A stretch of 64,000 nt of DNA from Chitinophagaceae bacterium (GTDB lineage Bacteria; Bacteroidota; Bacteroidia; Chitinophagales; Chitinophagaceae): positions 35,137-99,136 of the forward strand of contig JAHBTL010000028.1 in NCBI GenBank assembly GCA_019638615.1, given 5' to 3'. Positions 16,971 to 25,809 of the stretch are shown here, piece by piece. A model generated the notes under the pieces. That model searched no databases, was not told the origin of the DNA, and was given only the letters and a program-made list of their open reading frames with translations. The position numbers and the translations under genes were made by a program. Numbering within the stretch: the first letter of the stretch is position 1; each line of letters opens with the position of its first letter.

Positions 16971-17006
16971 GTTGACAAAATTATAAAATATTTTTGTTTT
17001 GTCAAC
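16971..17006. promoter_or_regulatory. XRE operator overlapping the -7 element
   Basis: GTTGACAAAA (16971-16980) and TTTTGTCAAC (16997-17006) are perfect inverted arms with a 16-base spacer. The -7 element TAATTTTG on the minus strand (16983-16976) overlaps the arm nearer the gene. A protein bound here would block the promoter of the XRE-ImmA gene. Confidence 0.65.
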
Positions 17007-17054
17007 CTAATTAGTAAATTTGTGACAGTTATTTGATAAGCGGTAAATAAGAGA

Positions 17055-17079
17055 CCGTGGCACCGGAACAGCGCCACGG
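17055..17079. promoter_or_regulatory. Short stem-loop
   Basis: CCGTGGC and GCCACGG pair over an 11-base loop in the gap before the serine hydrolase gene. No T-run follows on either strand, so no firm role is given. Confidence 0.3.
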
Positions 17080-17219
17080 CTATTAAGGAATAATACTTTG
17101 GGGAAAACGCTTATTCTGTTTCCTGCTTCTGGTATTCTTAAATTATCGCATATCTCTGACCATTCGGGTATTGCGATACGTATGCATAGTAAAACATATC
17201 TTTATCCAAACTTCCCTTT

Positions 17220-18899
17220 ATGCACGTGCTCGTCAAATGCCTTCTCTTCCTGTTGTTGGGCTGTACCATTCATCCTGCCAATGCACAGCCCATCCCCGAT
17301 TCGGTGGCGCAGCGTATTGACAAAATTTTCAGCCAGTGGAACAATACCAGTACTCCGGGCGTTGCCATTGGCGTGGTGCGGAATGATTCGCTGATCTATG
17401 CCAAAGGGTATGGTATGTCTAACCTGGAGTATGGCGTTCCCATAACACCGGAAACCGTTTTTCACATGGCGTCGGTATCGAAACAGTTCGCTGCATACAG
17501 CGTTGTGCTGCTGGCAAGCCAGGGTAAACTGAAGCTGGACGATGATGTGCGCCAATACCTGCCCTGGTTCCCCGACCTGAAAGTAAAGATCACGATCCGG
17601 CATTTGCTGAACCATACCAGCGGCATTCGCGACCAGTGGCAACTGCTGGCTATTTCGGGTACAAGGCTGGATGATGTGATCACACAAGAACACATTGTAA
17701 AAATTTTAAGCAAACAGCAGGCACTGAATTTTAAGCCGGGAGAGAAATATTTTTATAGCAATAGCGGGTATACCATGCTGGCGGAGATCGTACAATTGGT
17801 TACGGGCAAAACCCTGCGGCAGTTTACCGACTCGGCCATTTTTAAACCGCTGGGCATGCGCAGCACACATTTCCACGACGATTATACGGAAATTGAAAAG
17901 AACCGCGCTTATTCCTATTACCGCAAAAGCCTTTTTACATTCAGCAATAGTATATTGAGCTATTCGGTTGCGGGCGCCACGAGTTTGTTTACCAACATCA
18001 ACGACCTGGCTAAATGGGCTACGAATTTTTACAAACCCGTGGCAGGAACGGCGGCAGATATACAGCAACTGGTGCAGAACGGCAGGCTGAACGATGGCAC
18101 AGAGATCGGTTATGCATTGGGTATAGTAAATGACAGGTACAAGGGTTACCGGCAATACTCGCATTCGGGCGGCGACGCTGGGTTCAGGACTTATTTCACG
18201 GTATTTCCCGAACTGAAAATGGGCTTCATGGTGTTCAGCAACCTTGGTGAAGTGAACACCTACGAAAAGGCCTATCAACTGGTGGATATTTTTATCACCG
18301 ATACTACTACTGAAAAGCCCGTCACCAATACACTGTTAGACAGCAGCAAAGCAATCATAGCCGATACGGCGAAGGTCAAAAAATGGACAGGCGATTTTGT
18401 ATCGGATGAAGGAGTTTTGTTCAGCTTCGCTTTGAAAAATAACAAGCTGTACTGGCAACGATATGGTAATTCGGACCTGCTATATCCTATAACAAACGAC
18501 AGCTTTGCAGTGGCGGGATCACCGGAAGTACAGTTTGCATTTAAAACAGCAGCGGATAAACGCATTTCGGTTCTCCAAACCTGGCCGGGTAATAAGCGGG
18601 TACTCGACATATATACAGCCGACACATCGTTCACCGATCAGCAGTTGCAGGCGTATGCAGGGGTATATCATTGTCCCGAGCTGGATGTGAAATATTCCAT
18701 TGAAGTAAAGAATCGTGCGCTGGTGCTGACCCACAACAAATACAGCGACAGCAAGCTGAAGCTGACAGGCAGGGAACACCTGTTCACCGACCACTGGTGG
18801 ATGCGACATTTGAAAATGATCACCGATAAAAAGAAAAAGATCATTGGCTTTGAGGTGAACGACGGCAGGGTAATGTACCTGAGGTTTAATAAACTATAG
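17220..18899 (+). CDS. Beta-lactamase-fold serine hydrolase (DUF3471-like tail)
   Basis: This is a 559-residue exported protein with a signal peptide (1-22, ending ANAQ). Catalytic motifs of the class C beta-lactamase fold are Ser85-Val-Ser-Lys88, Tyr179-Ser-Asn181 and a later HSGG (in YSHSGGDAGF). The last about 180 residues form one or two beta-rich domains of the DUF3471 kind (AYAGVYHCPELDVKYSI). It resembles D-aminopeptidase/esterase-like members and not a true lactam resistance gene. It is not closely similar to the other hydrolase at 4845-6353 outside the motifs. The gene stands alone; a repeat-like tail follows it. Confidence 0.85.
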   Translation: MHVLVKCLLFLLLGCTIHPANAQPIPDSVAQRIDKIFSQWNNTSTPGVAIGVVRNDSLIYAKGYGMSNLEYGVPITPETVFHMASVSKQFAAYSVVLLASQGKLKLDDDVRQYLPWFPDLKVKITIRHLLNHTSGIRDQWQLLAISGTRLDDVITQEHIVKILSKQQALNFKPGEKYFYSNSGYTMLAEIVQLVTGKTLRQFTDSAIFKPLGMRSTHFHDDYTEIEKNRAYSYYRKSLFTFSNSILSYSVAGATSLFTNINDLAKWATNFYKPVAGTAADIQQLVQNGRLNDGTEIGYALGIVNDRYKGYRQYSHSGGDAGFRTYFTVFPELKMGFMVFSNLGEVNTYEKAYQLVDIFITDTTTEKPVTNTLLDSSKAIIADTAKVKKWTGDFVSDEGVLFSFALKNNKLYWQRYGNSDLLYPITNDSFAVAGSPEVQFAFKTAADKRISVLQTWPGNKRVLDIYTADTSFTDQQLQAYAGVYHCPELDVKYSIEVKNRALVLTHNKYSDSKLKLTGREHLFTDHWWMRHLKMITDKKKKIIGFEVNDGRVMYLRFNKL

Positions 18900-18955
18900 C
18901 GGTCAGCCGTCAGCAATAAGCTGTCAGCTATAGGCTGTGGGCTGTGAGTTAGGTG
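18900..18955. repeat. Degenerate CAGC-rich intergenic repeat
   Basis: The stretch repeats the unit AGCTGTCAGC/GTCAGC with drift. The same words occur near 31195-31240 (opposite orientation) and 62952-62990. No gene is seen in it. Confidence 0.55.
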
Positions 18956-19116
18956 TCGGTTGCGAAAATTTATACTTTTTTCACTGGTAATAAATAGGCT
19001 CCGCTAAAAACATTTCCTATCGAAAAAAAATTTATCTTAAACGCCTCAAAACTTATGAGTTTATTTACGGGAACTCCTCTTAGAAATAACAATGGATTTA
19101 AATCATAGAAAAAGCA

Positions 19117-20493
19117 ATGATACAAATTAAAACGGGCTTACAGGCACCTGACTTAACTGCGAAACTGAAAAGATTCTGGGATATCTCTGCCAAAAAGATC
19201 TTTCTTATTGAAAAAAACTACGACCACAGCAAAGGCTCCCCGGTATTTACAGCCGCGGGAAAATATACTACAAGGGGCTGGACGGAATGGACGCAGGGCT
19301 TTGAATACGGCGCCGCTATTTTGCAATACGATGCAACCGGCGATAAAGCATCGCTTGAAACAGGGCGAAAGCACACCGTTGAAGTGATGGCGCCGCATAT
19401 CAGCCATATCGGCGTACACGATCACGGGTTTAATAATGTGAGCACCTACGGCAACCTGCTGCGCCTGATGCACGAAGGAAAGATTCCCTATAATGAATGG
19501 GAAAAACAATTTTATATACTGGCATTAAAAATTACAGGAGCTGTACAAGCCAGCCGCTGGACGGGTATTAAAGACGGCGGCTTTATTCATTCCTTCAACG
19601 GCCCGCATTCGTTGTTTGTAGATACCATCCGATCCGTGCGTGCGCTTATTGTTTCGCATAGCCTCGGGCATTTTTTGCAGGCGGAAGGCGATGTAAAGAT
19701 CAACCTGCTGGAACGGGCGGTACAGCACCTTGCAGCCACTGCAAAGTATTCCGTTTTTTATAATGAAGGCCGCGATATATATGATGCATGGGGCCGCACG
19801 GCGCATGAGTCGGTGTTTAATGTGAAAGATGGCAATTTCCGTTGTCCCAACTCGCAGCAGGGCTATACCGGTTTCAGCACCTGGACAAGAGGATTGGCCT
19901 GGGCAATGTGCGGCTTTGCAGAGCAACTGGAATGGTTTGATCGCCTGCCGGATGATGCTGCCATTCCCGGAGGAAAAAAGGCTGTAACGGATATGATGCT
20001 GAAAGCGGCAAAAGCCACCTGCGATTTTTATATTGAACATACACCTGCTGACGGTATACCTTACTGGGATACCGGGGCGCCGCAACTGCACCGGCTTGGA
20101 GATTATCTCAACAGGCCCGCTGATCCCTATAATGATTTTGAGCCGGTAGACAGTTCTGCAGCAGCCATTGCATCGCAGGGACTGTTGCGGCTGGGCTGGT
20201 TCTTGCAGCAGAAAGGAGATAAAGAGAACGGGGATCGCTACCGGCAGGCAGGGCTAACGGTATTGGATACCCTGCTCGACGAGCCATACCTGAGCACAAA
20301 GGAAGATCACGAAGGGCTGATACTGCATTCTATCTATCATCGCCCCAATGGCTGGGACTATGTACCTGAAGGCAGTAAAATACCCAACGGGGAATCGAGC
20401 ATGTGGGGTGATTATCATGCGAGAGAAGCGGCATTATACCTGCAGCGTATTATCAACAACGAAACCTATTATACTTTCTTCAATATTCAATAG
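19117..20493 (+). CDS. Glycoside hydrolase family 88 (unsaturated uronyl hydrolase)
   Basis: This is a 458-residue (alpha/alpha)6-barrel enzyme. The motif HDHGFNN at 101-107 gives Asp102, and VDTIRSV gives Asp169; these correspond to the two conserved aspartates of unsaturated glucuronyl hydrolases. Also typical are GFSTWTRGLAWA and the C-terminal SSMWGDYHAREAAL. GH88 enzymes remove the 4,5-unsaturated uronic acid that polysaccharide lyases leave on oligosaccharides. No signal peptide is present, so it should act in the cytoplasm on imported oligomers. It is first of five plus-strand genes for sugar handling. No polysaccharide lyase lies in the window. Confidence 0.85.
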   Translation: MIQIKTGLQAPDLTAKLKRFWDISAKKIFLIEKNYDHSKGSPVFTAAGKYTTRGWTEWTQGFEYGAAILQYDATGDKASLETGRKHTVEVMAPHISHIGVHDHGFNNVSTYGNLLRLMHEGKIPYNEWEKQFYILALKITGAVQASRWTGIKDGGFIHSFNGPHSLFVDTIRSVRALIVSHSLGHFLQAEGDVKINLLERAVQHLAATAKYSVFYNEGRDIYDAWGRTAHESVFNVKDGNFRCPNSQQGYTGFSTWTRGLAWAMCGFAEQLEWFDRLPDDAAIPGGKKAVTDMMLKAAKATCDFYIEHTPADGIPYWDTGAPQLHRLGDYLNRPADPYNDFEPVDSSAAAIASQGLLRLGWFLQQKGDKENGDRYRQAGLTVLDTLLDEPYLSTKEDHEGLILHSIYHRPNGWDYVPEGSKIPNGESSMWGDYHAREAALYLQRIINNETYYTFFNIQ

Positions 20494-20528
20494 CTGCAAG
20501 ATTGCTACGGAATATTAAAACAACAACA

Positions 20529-21362
20529 ATGAGCATAGCGCCATATACAGACCTCTCCCGTTTATGCATACACACCATCACCACCAAACCCTGGAACATT
20601 GAAACCGCAGCCCGCAGGTTCGCGGCAGCAGGCGTAAAAGGCATTACTGTCTGGCGCGACGCTTTGGAGGGTCGTGATATACGGCAAACCGGCAATATGC
20701 TGAGGGATGAAGGGCTAAGCGTAGTATCACTTTGCAGGGGTGGGTTCTTTCCAAACGCGGACAAAAACAAAAGGCAGCTTGCTATTGATGACAACAGGAA
20801 AGCGATAGAAGACGCCGCAGCATTGGGAACATCATTGATCGTGCTGGTTTGCGGCGCCGACCCAGTGCAAAGCCTGGAAGATTCAAGAAAACAGATACAG
20901 GATGGCATTCAAGCCGTACTGCCTGAAGCATCCGCTGCAGGTGTAAGGCTTGCGATTGAACCCCTGCACCCGATGTATGCTGATACACGCTCTGCCATCA
21001 ATACTTTAGCCCAGGCAAATGATATGGCAGAAGCCATAAGCTCTCCCTGGGTGGGAGTAGCCGTAGATGTATATCATCTCTGGTGGGATCCTGCATTGGA
21101 GCAGGAGATCAAACGCTGCGGAGAAAATGATCACCTGTTTGCGTTTCATGTCTGCGACTGGAAATCGCCTACCACAGATATGTTGCTCGACCGGGGATTG
21201 ATGGGTGAAGGGTGTATCCCTGTCCGTAAAATCCGCTCGTGGGTGGAAGCCACGGGGTTTAATGGCTTTAATGAAGTGGAAATATTTTCAACGCAATACT
21301 GGAAAGAAGATCAACAGGTATTTTTAGAAAAAATAATTAAAGCATATAAGGAGCATGTATAG
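20529..21362 (+). CDS. Sugar phosphate isomerase/epimerase family protein (TIM barrel)
   Basis: This is a 277-residue xylose isomerase-like TIM barrel. The likely metal ligands are Glu144 (AIEPLHP), Asp180 (VDVYHLW), His207 (FHVCDW) and Glu251 (NEVEIF), which is the usual order in this family. Members isomerise or epimerise free or oxidised sugars. The ATG at 20529 is preferred: the longer frame from 20502 adds nine residues without family similarity. It lies 35 bases after the GH88 gene and before a Gfo/Idh/MocA gene, a combination common in pathways that work through keto-sugars. Confidence 0.85.
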   Translation: MSIAPYTDLSRLCIHTITTKPWNIETAARRFAAAGVKGITVWRDALEGRDIRQTGNMLRDEGLSVVSLCRGGFFPNADKNKRQLAIDDNRKAIEDAAALGTSLIVLVCGADPVQSLEDSRKQIQDGIQAVLPEASAAGVRLAIEPLHPMYADTRSAINTLAQANDMAEAISSPWVGVAVDVYHLWWDPALEQEIKRCGENDHLFAFHVCDWKSPTTDMLLDRGLMGEGCIPVRKIRSWVEATGFNGFNEVEIFSTQYWKEDQQVFLEKIIKAYKEHV

Positions 21363-21421
21363 TACGGCGTACGTGCATAACTGTTAGTGCATAATAACAA
21401 TCACACATAAACAATATATTG

Positions 21422-22576
21422 ATGCAGGAACACAAGATAGGTATCATTATGAACGGCGTTACGGGTCGCATGGGCACCAACCAGCACCTGCTGCGCTCTA
21501 TTGCAGAGATCATTAAGCAGGGCGGCGTAAAAATAGGCCCGGGCGAAACGATCATGCCCGATCCGGTATTGGTTGGCCGCGATGAAAACAAGCTGCAAAA
21601 GCTTTGTGCATTATCTGGCGTAAGCAAAATGACCACTAAGCTCGATGAAGTAATGGGTGATCCTTATTATACCATTTATTTTGATGCACAAACCACTACA
21701 AGGCGCGCCGATGCCATACGCAAGGCTGTGGCAGCAGGTAAACATATCTATTGCGAAAAGCCTATTGCTATAGATACCAGGGAAGCGATGGAGCTTTACA
21801 AATTATGTAAAGATGCCGGTGTTAAAAACGGGGTGGTGCAGGATAAGCTCTGGCTGCCGGGCATCCTCAAATTAAAACGCCTGATACAGCTGGGCTTTTT
21901 TGGCAGGATATTATCTGTGCGCGGTGAGTTTGGCTATTGGGTTTTTGAAGGAGATTCCATCCCGGCGCAACGCCCTTCATGGAACTATCGCAAAGAAGAC
22001 GGCGGGGGAATCATCATTGATATGCTCTGCCACTGGCGCTATGTGCTCGATAATGTATTTGGAAAGGTAAAGGCAGTATCCTGTCTTGGCGCTACGCATA
22101 TACCGGAAAGAACAGATGAGCAGGGTAAGCCCTATCATTGTACTGCCGATGACGCCGCTTATGCTACGTTTGAGCTGGAGAATGGGATCATCGCGCATTT
22201 CAATTCTTCGTGGACGGTGAGGGTAAGAAGAGACGACCTGCTGACATTGCAGGTTGATGGCACCAAAGGCTCTGCTGTTGCGGGTTTGCGGGAATGTTAT
22301 ATACAGCATTACGGCAATACACCCAAGCCGGTCTGGAACCCTGATATAACCCAACCCATTAATTTCTTTGAAGGCTGGAGCAAAGTACCTGAGCAGGAAC
22401 AATATGACAATGCTTTTAAAGTACAATGGGAACTGTTTCTGAAACATGTTGTAAAAGGCGATTCGTTTCCCTGGGATTTATATGAGGGCGTAAAAGGTGT
22501 GCAACTGGCAGAAAAGGGACTGGAGAGCTGGGAAAAGAGGTGTTGGGTAGATTTGAAGGAGGAGGGTATAGGGTAA
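21422..22576 (+). CDS. Gfo/Idh/MocA family oxidoreductase
   Basis: This is a 384-residue NAD(P)-dependent sugar oxidoreductase. The Rossmann glycine motif NGVTGRMG is at about 11-18 and the conserved EKP at 112-114 (YCEKPIAID). A later DMLCHWRYVLDN carries the likely catalytic His. The N-terminal insert (about residues 25-55) is longer than in most members. The ATG at 21422 is chosen over an in-frame TTG just upstream. It probably oxidises or reduces a sugar or sugar acid made from the GH88 product; exact substrate unknown. Confidence 0.87.
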   Translation: MQEHKIGIIMNGVTGRMGTNQHLLRSIAEIIKQGGVKIGPGETIMPDPVLVGRDENKLQKLCALSGVSKMTTKLDEVMGDPYYTIYFDAQTTTRRADAIRKAVAAGKHIYCEKPIAIDTREAMELYKLCKDAGVKNGVVQDKLWLPGILKLKRLIQLGFFGRILSVRGEFGYWVFEGDSIPAQRPSWNYRKEDGGGIIIDMLCHWRYVLDNVFGKVKAVSCLGATHIPERTDEQGKPYHCTADDAAYATFELENGIIAHFNSSWTVRVRRDDLLTLQVDGTKGSAVAGLRECYIQHYGNTPKPVWNPDITQPINFFEGWSKVPEQEQYDNAFKVQWELFLKHVVKGDSFPWDLYEGVKGVQLAEKGLESWEKRCWVDLKEEGIG

Positions 22577-22645
22577 AAGGAGAAGGGTAGAAGGTAAAGG
22601 GTGAGGGGTTAAAGATGGAGCGTAGGAGGTGGGAGGTGAATGCAC
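22577..22645. repeat. Purine-rich degenerate repeat (AAGGGT type)
   Basis: The gap after the oxidoreductase gene repeats AAGGGTAGAAGGTAAAGGG-like words. A similar short stretch follows the next gene at 23476-23512. These stretches carry no open frame worth reporting. Confidence 0.5.
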
Positions 22646-22704
22646 ATGATTATCGTTTGATTTTTTGCATTCCACTTTTTACGAAATAAAAACAATAAAC
22701 AAAG

Positions 22705-23475
22705 ATGAAAAGAGTAGCATTGATCACCGGTGGAACAAGGGGGATAGGTTTTGGTATTGCCACGCAATTGGCAAAGGAAGGCTTCAACCTTGCTGTGAAT
22801 GGAACGCGGCCGGAGGAAGCGGTACAAACTGCGGTTGAGGAACTGAAAGCATTGGGCGCGGAGGTGATGTACTGCAGGGGCAGCATTGCATCCTCAGCCG
22901 ACAGGAAGAATATGATCAGCAATATCAGGAAGCATTACGACGCTTTGCATATACTGGTAAACAATGCAGGGATCGCCCCGCGTGAACGTAAGGATATTCT
23001 TGAAGCTACCGAAGAAAGCTATGATGAAGTGATGACGACAAACCTTAAAGGTTGTTATTTTCTTACGCAACTGGCTGCCAACTGGATGATTGAACAAAAG
23101 CAAAAAGACACGGGCTTTAGCGGCTGCATTATTAATGTGAGCTCAATATCCGCAACAGTAGCTTCGGTAAATCGTGGGGAATATTGTTTATCAAAAGCCG
23201 GGCTGAGCATGGCAACGCAGCTATTCGCGGTAAGGCTGGGTGAATTTAATATACCGGTATATGAAGTGCGCCCGGGCGTTATACGCACGGATATGACGGC
23301 AGGTGTAAAGGAAAAATATGATAAGCTGATAGGCGAAGGATTATGCGTGCAGCAACGCTGGGGTGAGCCGGCAGATGTAGGCAAAGTGGTTGCCGCGCTT
23401 GCAAAGGGTGATTTTTTATACTCAACCGGTCAGGTGGTTATGGTAGATGGAGGCATGACGATACCGAGGCTGTGA
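22705..23475 (+). CDS. Short-chain dehydrogenase/reductase (FabG/KduD-like)
   Basis: This is a 256-residue classical SDR. The cofactor motif TGGTRGIG is at 8-15, NNAG at 86-89, the catalytic Ser near 147 (NVSSIS), and Tyr160-xxx-Lys164 (EYCLSKAG). Automatic pipelines would name it a 3-ketoacyl-ACP reductase, but its place between a sugar oxidoreductase and a sugar transporter makes a sugar or keto-acid substrate (as for KduD) more likely. A homologous activity test would be needed to decide. The start follows an A-rich leader. Confidence 0.86.
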   Translation: MKRVALITGGTRGIGFGIATQLAKEGFNLAVNGTRPEEAVQTAVEELKALGAEVMYCRGSIASSADRKNMISNIRKHYDALHILVNNAGIAPRERKDILEATEESYDEVMTTNLKGCYFLTQLAANWMIEQKQKDTGFSGCIINVSSISATVASVNRGEYCLSKAGLSMATQLFAVRLGEFNIPVYEVRPGVIRTDMTAGVKEKYDKLIGEGLCVQQRWGEPADVGKVVAALAKGDFLYSTGQVVMVDGGMTIPRL

Positions 23476-23578
23476 AAAGGGGAAAGGTTGAAGGTAAAGG
23501 GCAAAAGGTGGCAAGAGTGTCCACATTACTAACGATAATACACAAACGACATTTAATAACAACTATACAATATTGCAT

Positions 23579-24820
23579 ATGCAAACAGTTTCCTCCCGGT
23601 CTACAGTAAGTCATCTCATGCGGCTACCGGTATTGGTCGCGGCATTGGGTTATATGGTCGATATGTACGACCTGTTCCTTTTCAGCATTGTTCGGGTGCC
23701 AAGCCTTGCATCCCTGGGGCTTTCGCAGGAAAAGATCATGGAAGACGGGCTGATGCTGCTGAACCTGCAAATGGCGGGCATGCTGATCGGCGGTATTGTT
23801 TGGGGCATTATGGGAGACAGGAGGGGCCGGCTGTCGGTACTGTTCGGCTCTATTTTAATTTATTCGCTGGCTAATATCGGGAATGGGCTGGTGCATTCCG
23901 TAGGTGCATATGCCGTGCTGCGTTTTATTGCAGGCTTCGGACTGGCCGGCGAGCTGGGAGCCGGCATCACGCTGGTATCGGAAATTTTACCGGCCAGGAT
24001 AAGAGGGTATGGGGCAACGTTAGTAGCAACCATGGGTGTGCTCGGCGCATTGCTGGCCTACCTGGTATCTTACATCTTCGACTGGCGCATATCGTATTTT
24101 ATCGGCGGCGGGTTGGGCCTGCTGTTGCTTATACTACGGTTCCGTGTTTTTGAATCAGGCATTTTTGTACAGCTCAAAGAGCAAAAAGTAAAACGCGGCA
24201 ATATAAGGATGCTATTCAGCAACCGGAAACGGTTTTTCAAATACCTGAACGGTATCATTATCGGAATGCCAATTTGGTTTGTAGTAGGTGTCCTGATCAC
24301 TTTCTCTCCTGAATTCAGCACTGCATTAGGCTTAGATAAACCCATCAATGCAGGAAAAGCTGTGATGCTTGCATTTTCCGGGCAGGTAGCAGGCAACCTG
24401 GTAAGTGGCTTTTTAAGCCAGTATTTACAAAGCAGGAAAAAAGCCATACTGGTATTTATACTCCTGTCTGTTTCGCTGGTGCTGGTTTACCTGCTGGCGC
24501 CAATCAGCTCTGCTACAATGTTGTATGTGGTATGTGCCTGCCTCGGGTTTTCCAGCGGTTACTGGACGCTGTTCATTACCGTAGCAGCAGAGCTTTTTGG
24601 CTCTAACCTGAGGGCAACGGTAGCTACCACCATTCCTAATTTTGTAAGGGCAACGGTTATTCCGCTTACGGCGCTTTTTTTATTGCTGAAGCCTCATTCC
24701 GGTATTATTTACAGCGCCTTGATCACAGGACTGATCGCTTACCTGCTGGCATTTATAGCACTGTTCTTTCTGGAAGAAACATTTAAAAAGGAGATGGATT
24801 ATACGGAAGAAGAAAAATGA
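23579..24820 (+). CDS. MFS transporter, probable sugar or sugar-acid permease
   Basis: This is a 413-residue protein with 12 predicted membrane segments. The loop 2-3 MFS signature GDRRGRLSVLFGS is near residue 81-93 and a related GELGAGI/EILPARIRGYGATL part occurs after segment 4. The closest style is the sugar acid/aromatic acid:H+ symporter group. The ATG at 23579 is preferred to the TTG at 23573. As last of the five-gene cluster it would import the oligosaccharide or uronate that the other enzymes convert. Confidence 0.85.
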   Translation: MQTVSSRSTVSHLMRLPVLVAALGYMVDMYDLFLFSIVRVPSLASLGLSQEKIMEDGLMLLNLQMAGMLIGGIVWGIMGDRRGRLSVLFGSILIYSLANIGNGLVHSVGAYAVLRFIAGFGLAGELGAGITLVSEILPARIRGYGATLVATMGVLGALLAYLVSYIFDWRISYFIGGGLGLLLLILRFRVFESGIFVQLKEQKVKRGNIRMLFSNRKRFFKYLNGIIIGMPIWFVVGVLITFSPEFSTALGLDKPINAGKAVMLAFSGQVAGNLVSGFLSQYLQSRKKAILVFILLSVSLVLVYLLAPISSATMLYVVCACLGFSSGYWTLFITVAAELFGSNLRATVATTIPNFVRATVIPLTALFLLLKPHSGIIYSALITGLIAYLLAFIALFFLEETFKKEMDYTEEEK

Positions 24821-24840
24821 CTTAGGGTCTTTATTTTAAC

Positions 24841-25695
24841 ATGCAAACGGCAAATGTCACATTAAGAATATTACAGCCTGATGATATTGACGGGGCAATG
24901 CAGTTATCAATTGACGCAGGCTGGAACCAGACAGCAAATGACTGGCGATTTTTGATTGAGGACTCTCGCAATATTTGTGTAGCTGCCGTACACGATAATA
25001 AAATCACAGGTACCACCATTGTACTGGATTACGTCGGAAAGCTTGGCTGGATAGGTATGGTGCTGGTAGATAAGCAATACAGGGGAAAAGGCATCAGCAA
25101 ATTAATGCTGAACTATGTTTTTCAGCACTATACGGCTGTTACCAAGCTGGATGCTACAGCGTTCGGAGAGCCAGTATACAAGCAGTTTGGATTTTTACCT
25201 GAGTATACGATCGCGAGAATGGTAAATGTAATGACTTCAGGCACTCCCGTCAATCATTCCCGGTTATTGCAACAGGCTTCGTCCAAACATATTTCGCAGA
25301 TCACAGCACTGGATAAAATAGCGTTTGGCATTGAAAGGAAGAAGCTGATAGAATATTACATACAACAGTATCCCCGCAAAGCCTGGGTGCTGGAAGATAA
25401 CAACCGCCTCGAAGGATTTGCGCTGGGCAGGGATGGATATCGTTATCATCATATCGGTCCGGTAGTAGCTGCCACCCCTGATCAAGCCGTGATACTGATA
25501 ATACAGGCACTTGAAAAACTCTCCAGCCAACGGGTTGTTATAGATGTGCCATCCGATAAAAAAGAGATGATACAACTGCTCCAAAGCTTAGGATTCAGCG
25601 AACAACGCCGGTTCGTGAGAATGTATAAAGAACAAAATCCATTTACCGGTGATACAAGCCGATTATTTGCCATCGCAGGACCAGAATTAGGGTAG
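24841..25695 (+). CDS. Two-domain GNAT N-acetyltransferase
   Basis: This is a 284-residue protein. Residues 5-135 form a GNAT domain with the acetyl-CoA motif QYRGKGISKLM near residue 80-90. Residues 150-284 match the C-terminal domain found in YitH-like GNATs (acetyltransf_18). The substrate is not predictable. It starts 20 bases after the MFS gene and could be read through from it, although its role in sugar use is not evident. Confidence 0.83.
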   Translation: MQTANVTLRILQPDDIDGAMQLSIDAGWNQTANDWRFLIEDSRNICVAAVHDNKITGTTIVLDYVGKLGWIGMVLVDKQYRGKGISKLMLNYVFQHYTAVTKLDATAFGEPVYKQFGFLPEYTIARMVNVMTSGTPVNHSRLLQQASSKHISQITALDKIAFGIERKKLIEYYIQQYPRKAWVLEDNNRLEGFALGRDGYRYHHIGPVVAATPDQAVILIIQALEKLSSQRVVIDVPSDKKEMIQLLQSLGFSEQRRFVRMYKEQNPFTGDTSRLFAIAGPELG

Positions 25696-25765
25696 TTAGG
25701 ATTGCATGTGCAGGCAGTGAAACATTTATAGTGTCGTTTAGCCGGTTGTCGTTTTAAGCTGACCT

Positions 25766-25796
25766 GTATTTCGTCAACAGCTTGTTGACGAAATAC
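25766..25796. repeat. 31-base palindrome, copy 1 (intergenic)
   Basis: Two perfect 14-base arms (GTATTTCGTCAACA and its complement) surround GCT. The inner 23 bases equal those of a second copy inside the DUF1016 frame at 26598-26626. It sits between two convergent genes and could also help end transcription. Confidence 0.7.
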
Positions 25797-25809
25797 ACAA
25801 TAACGAAAA

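Noticed and set aside
16943-17077. 45-residue N-terminal extension of the XRE-ImmA/IrrE protein
   Set aside because: It runs through the operator and -7 element and is unlike family members.
22705-23475. Naming the SDR as the fatty acid enzyme FabG
   Set aside because: Motifs are general for SDRs and the neighbours are sugar genes; no acyl carrier protein gene is near.
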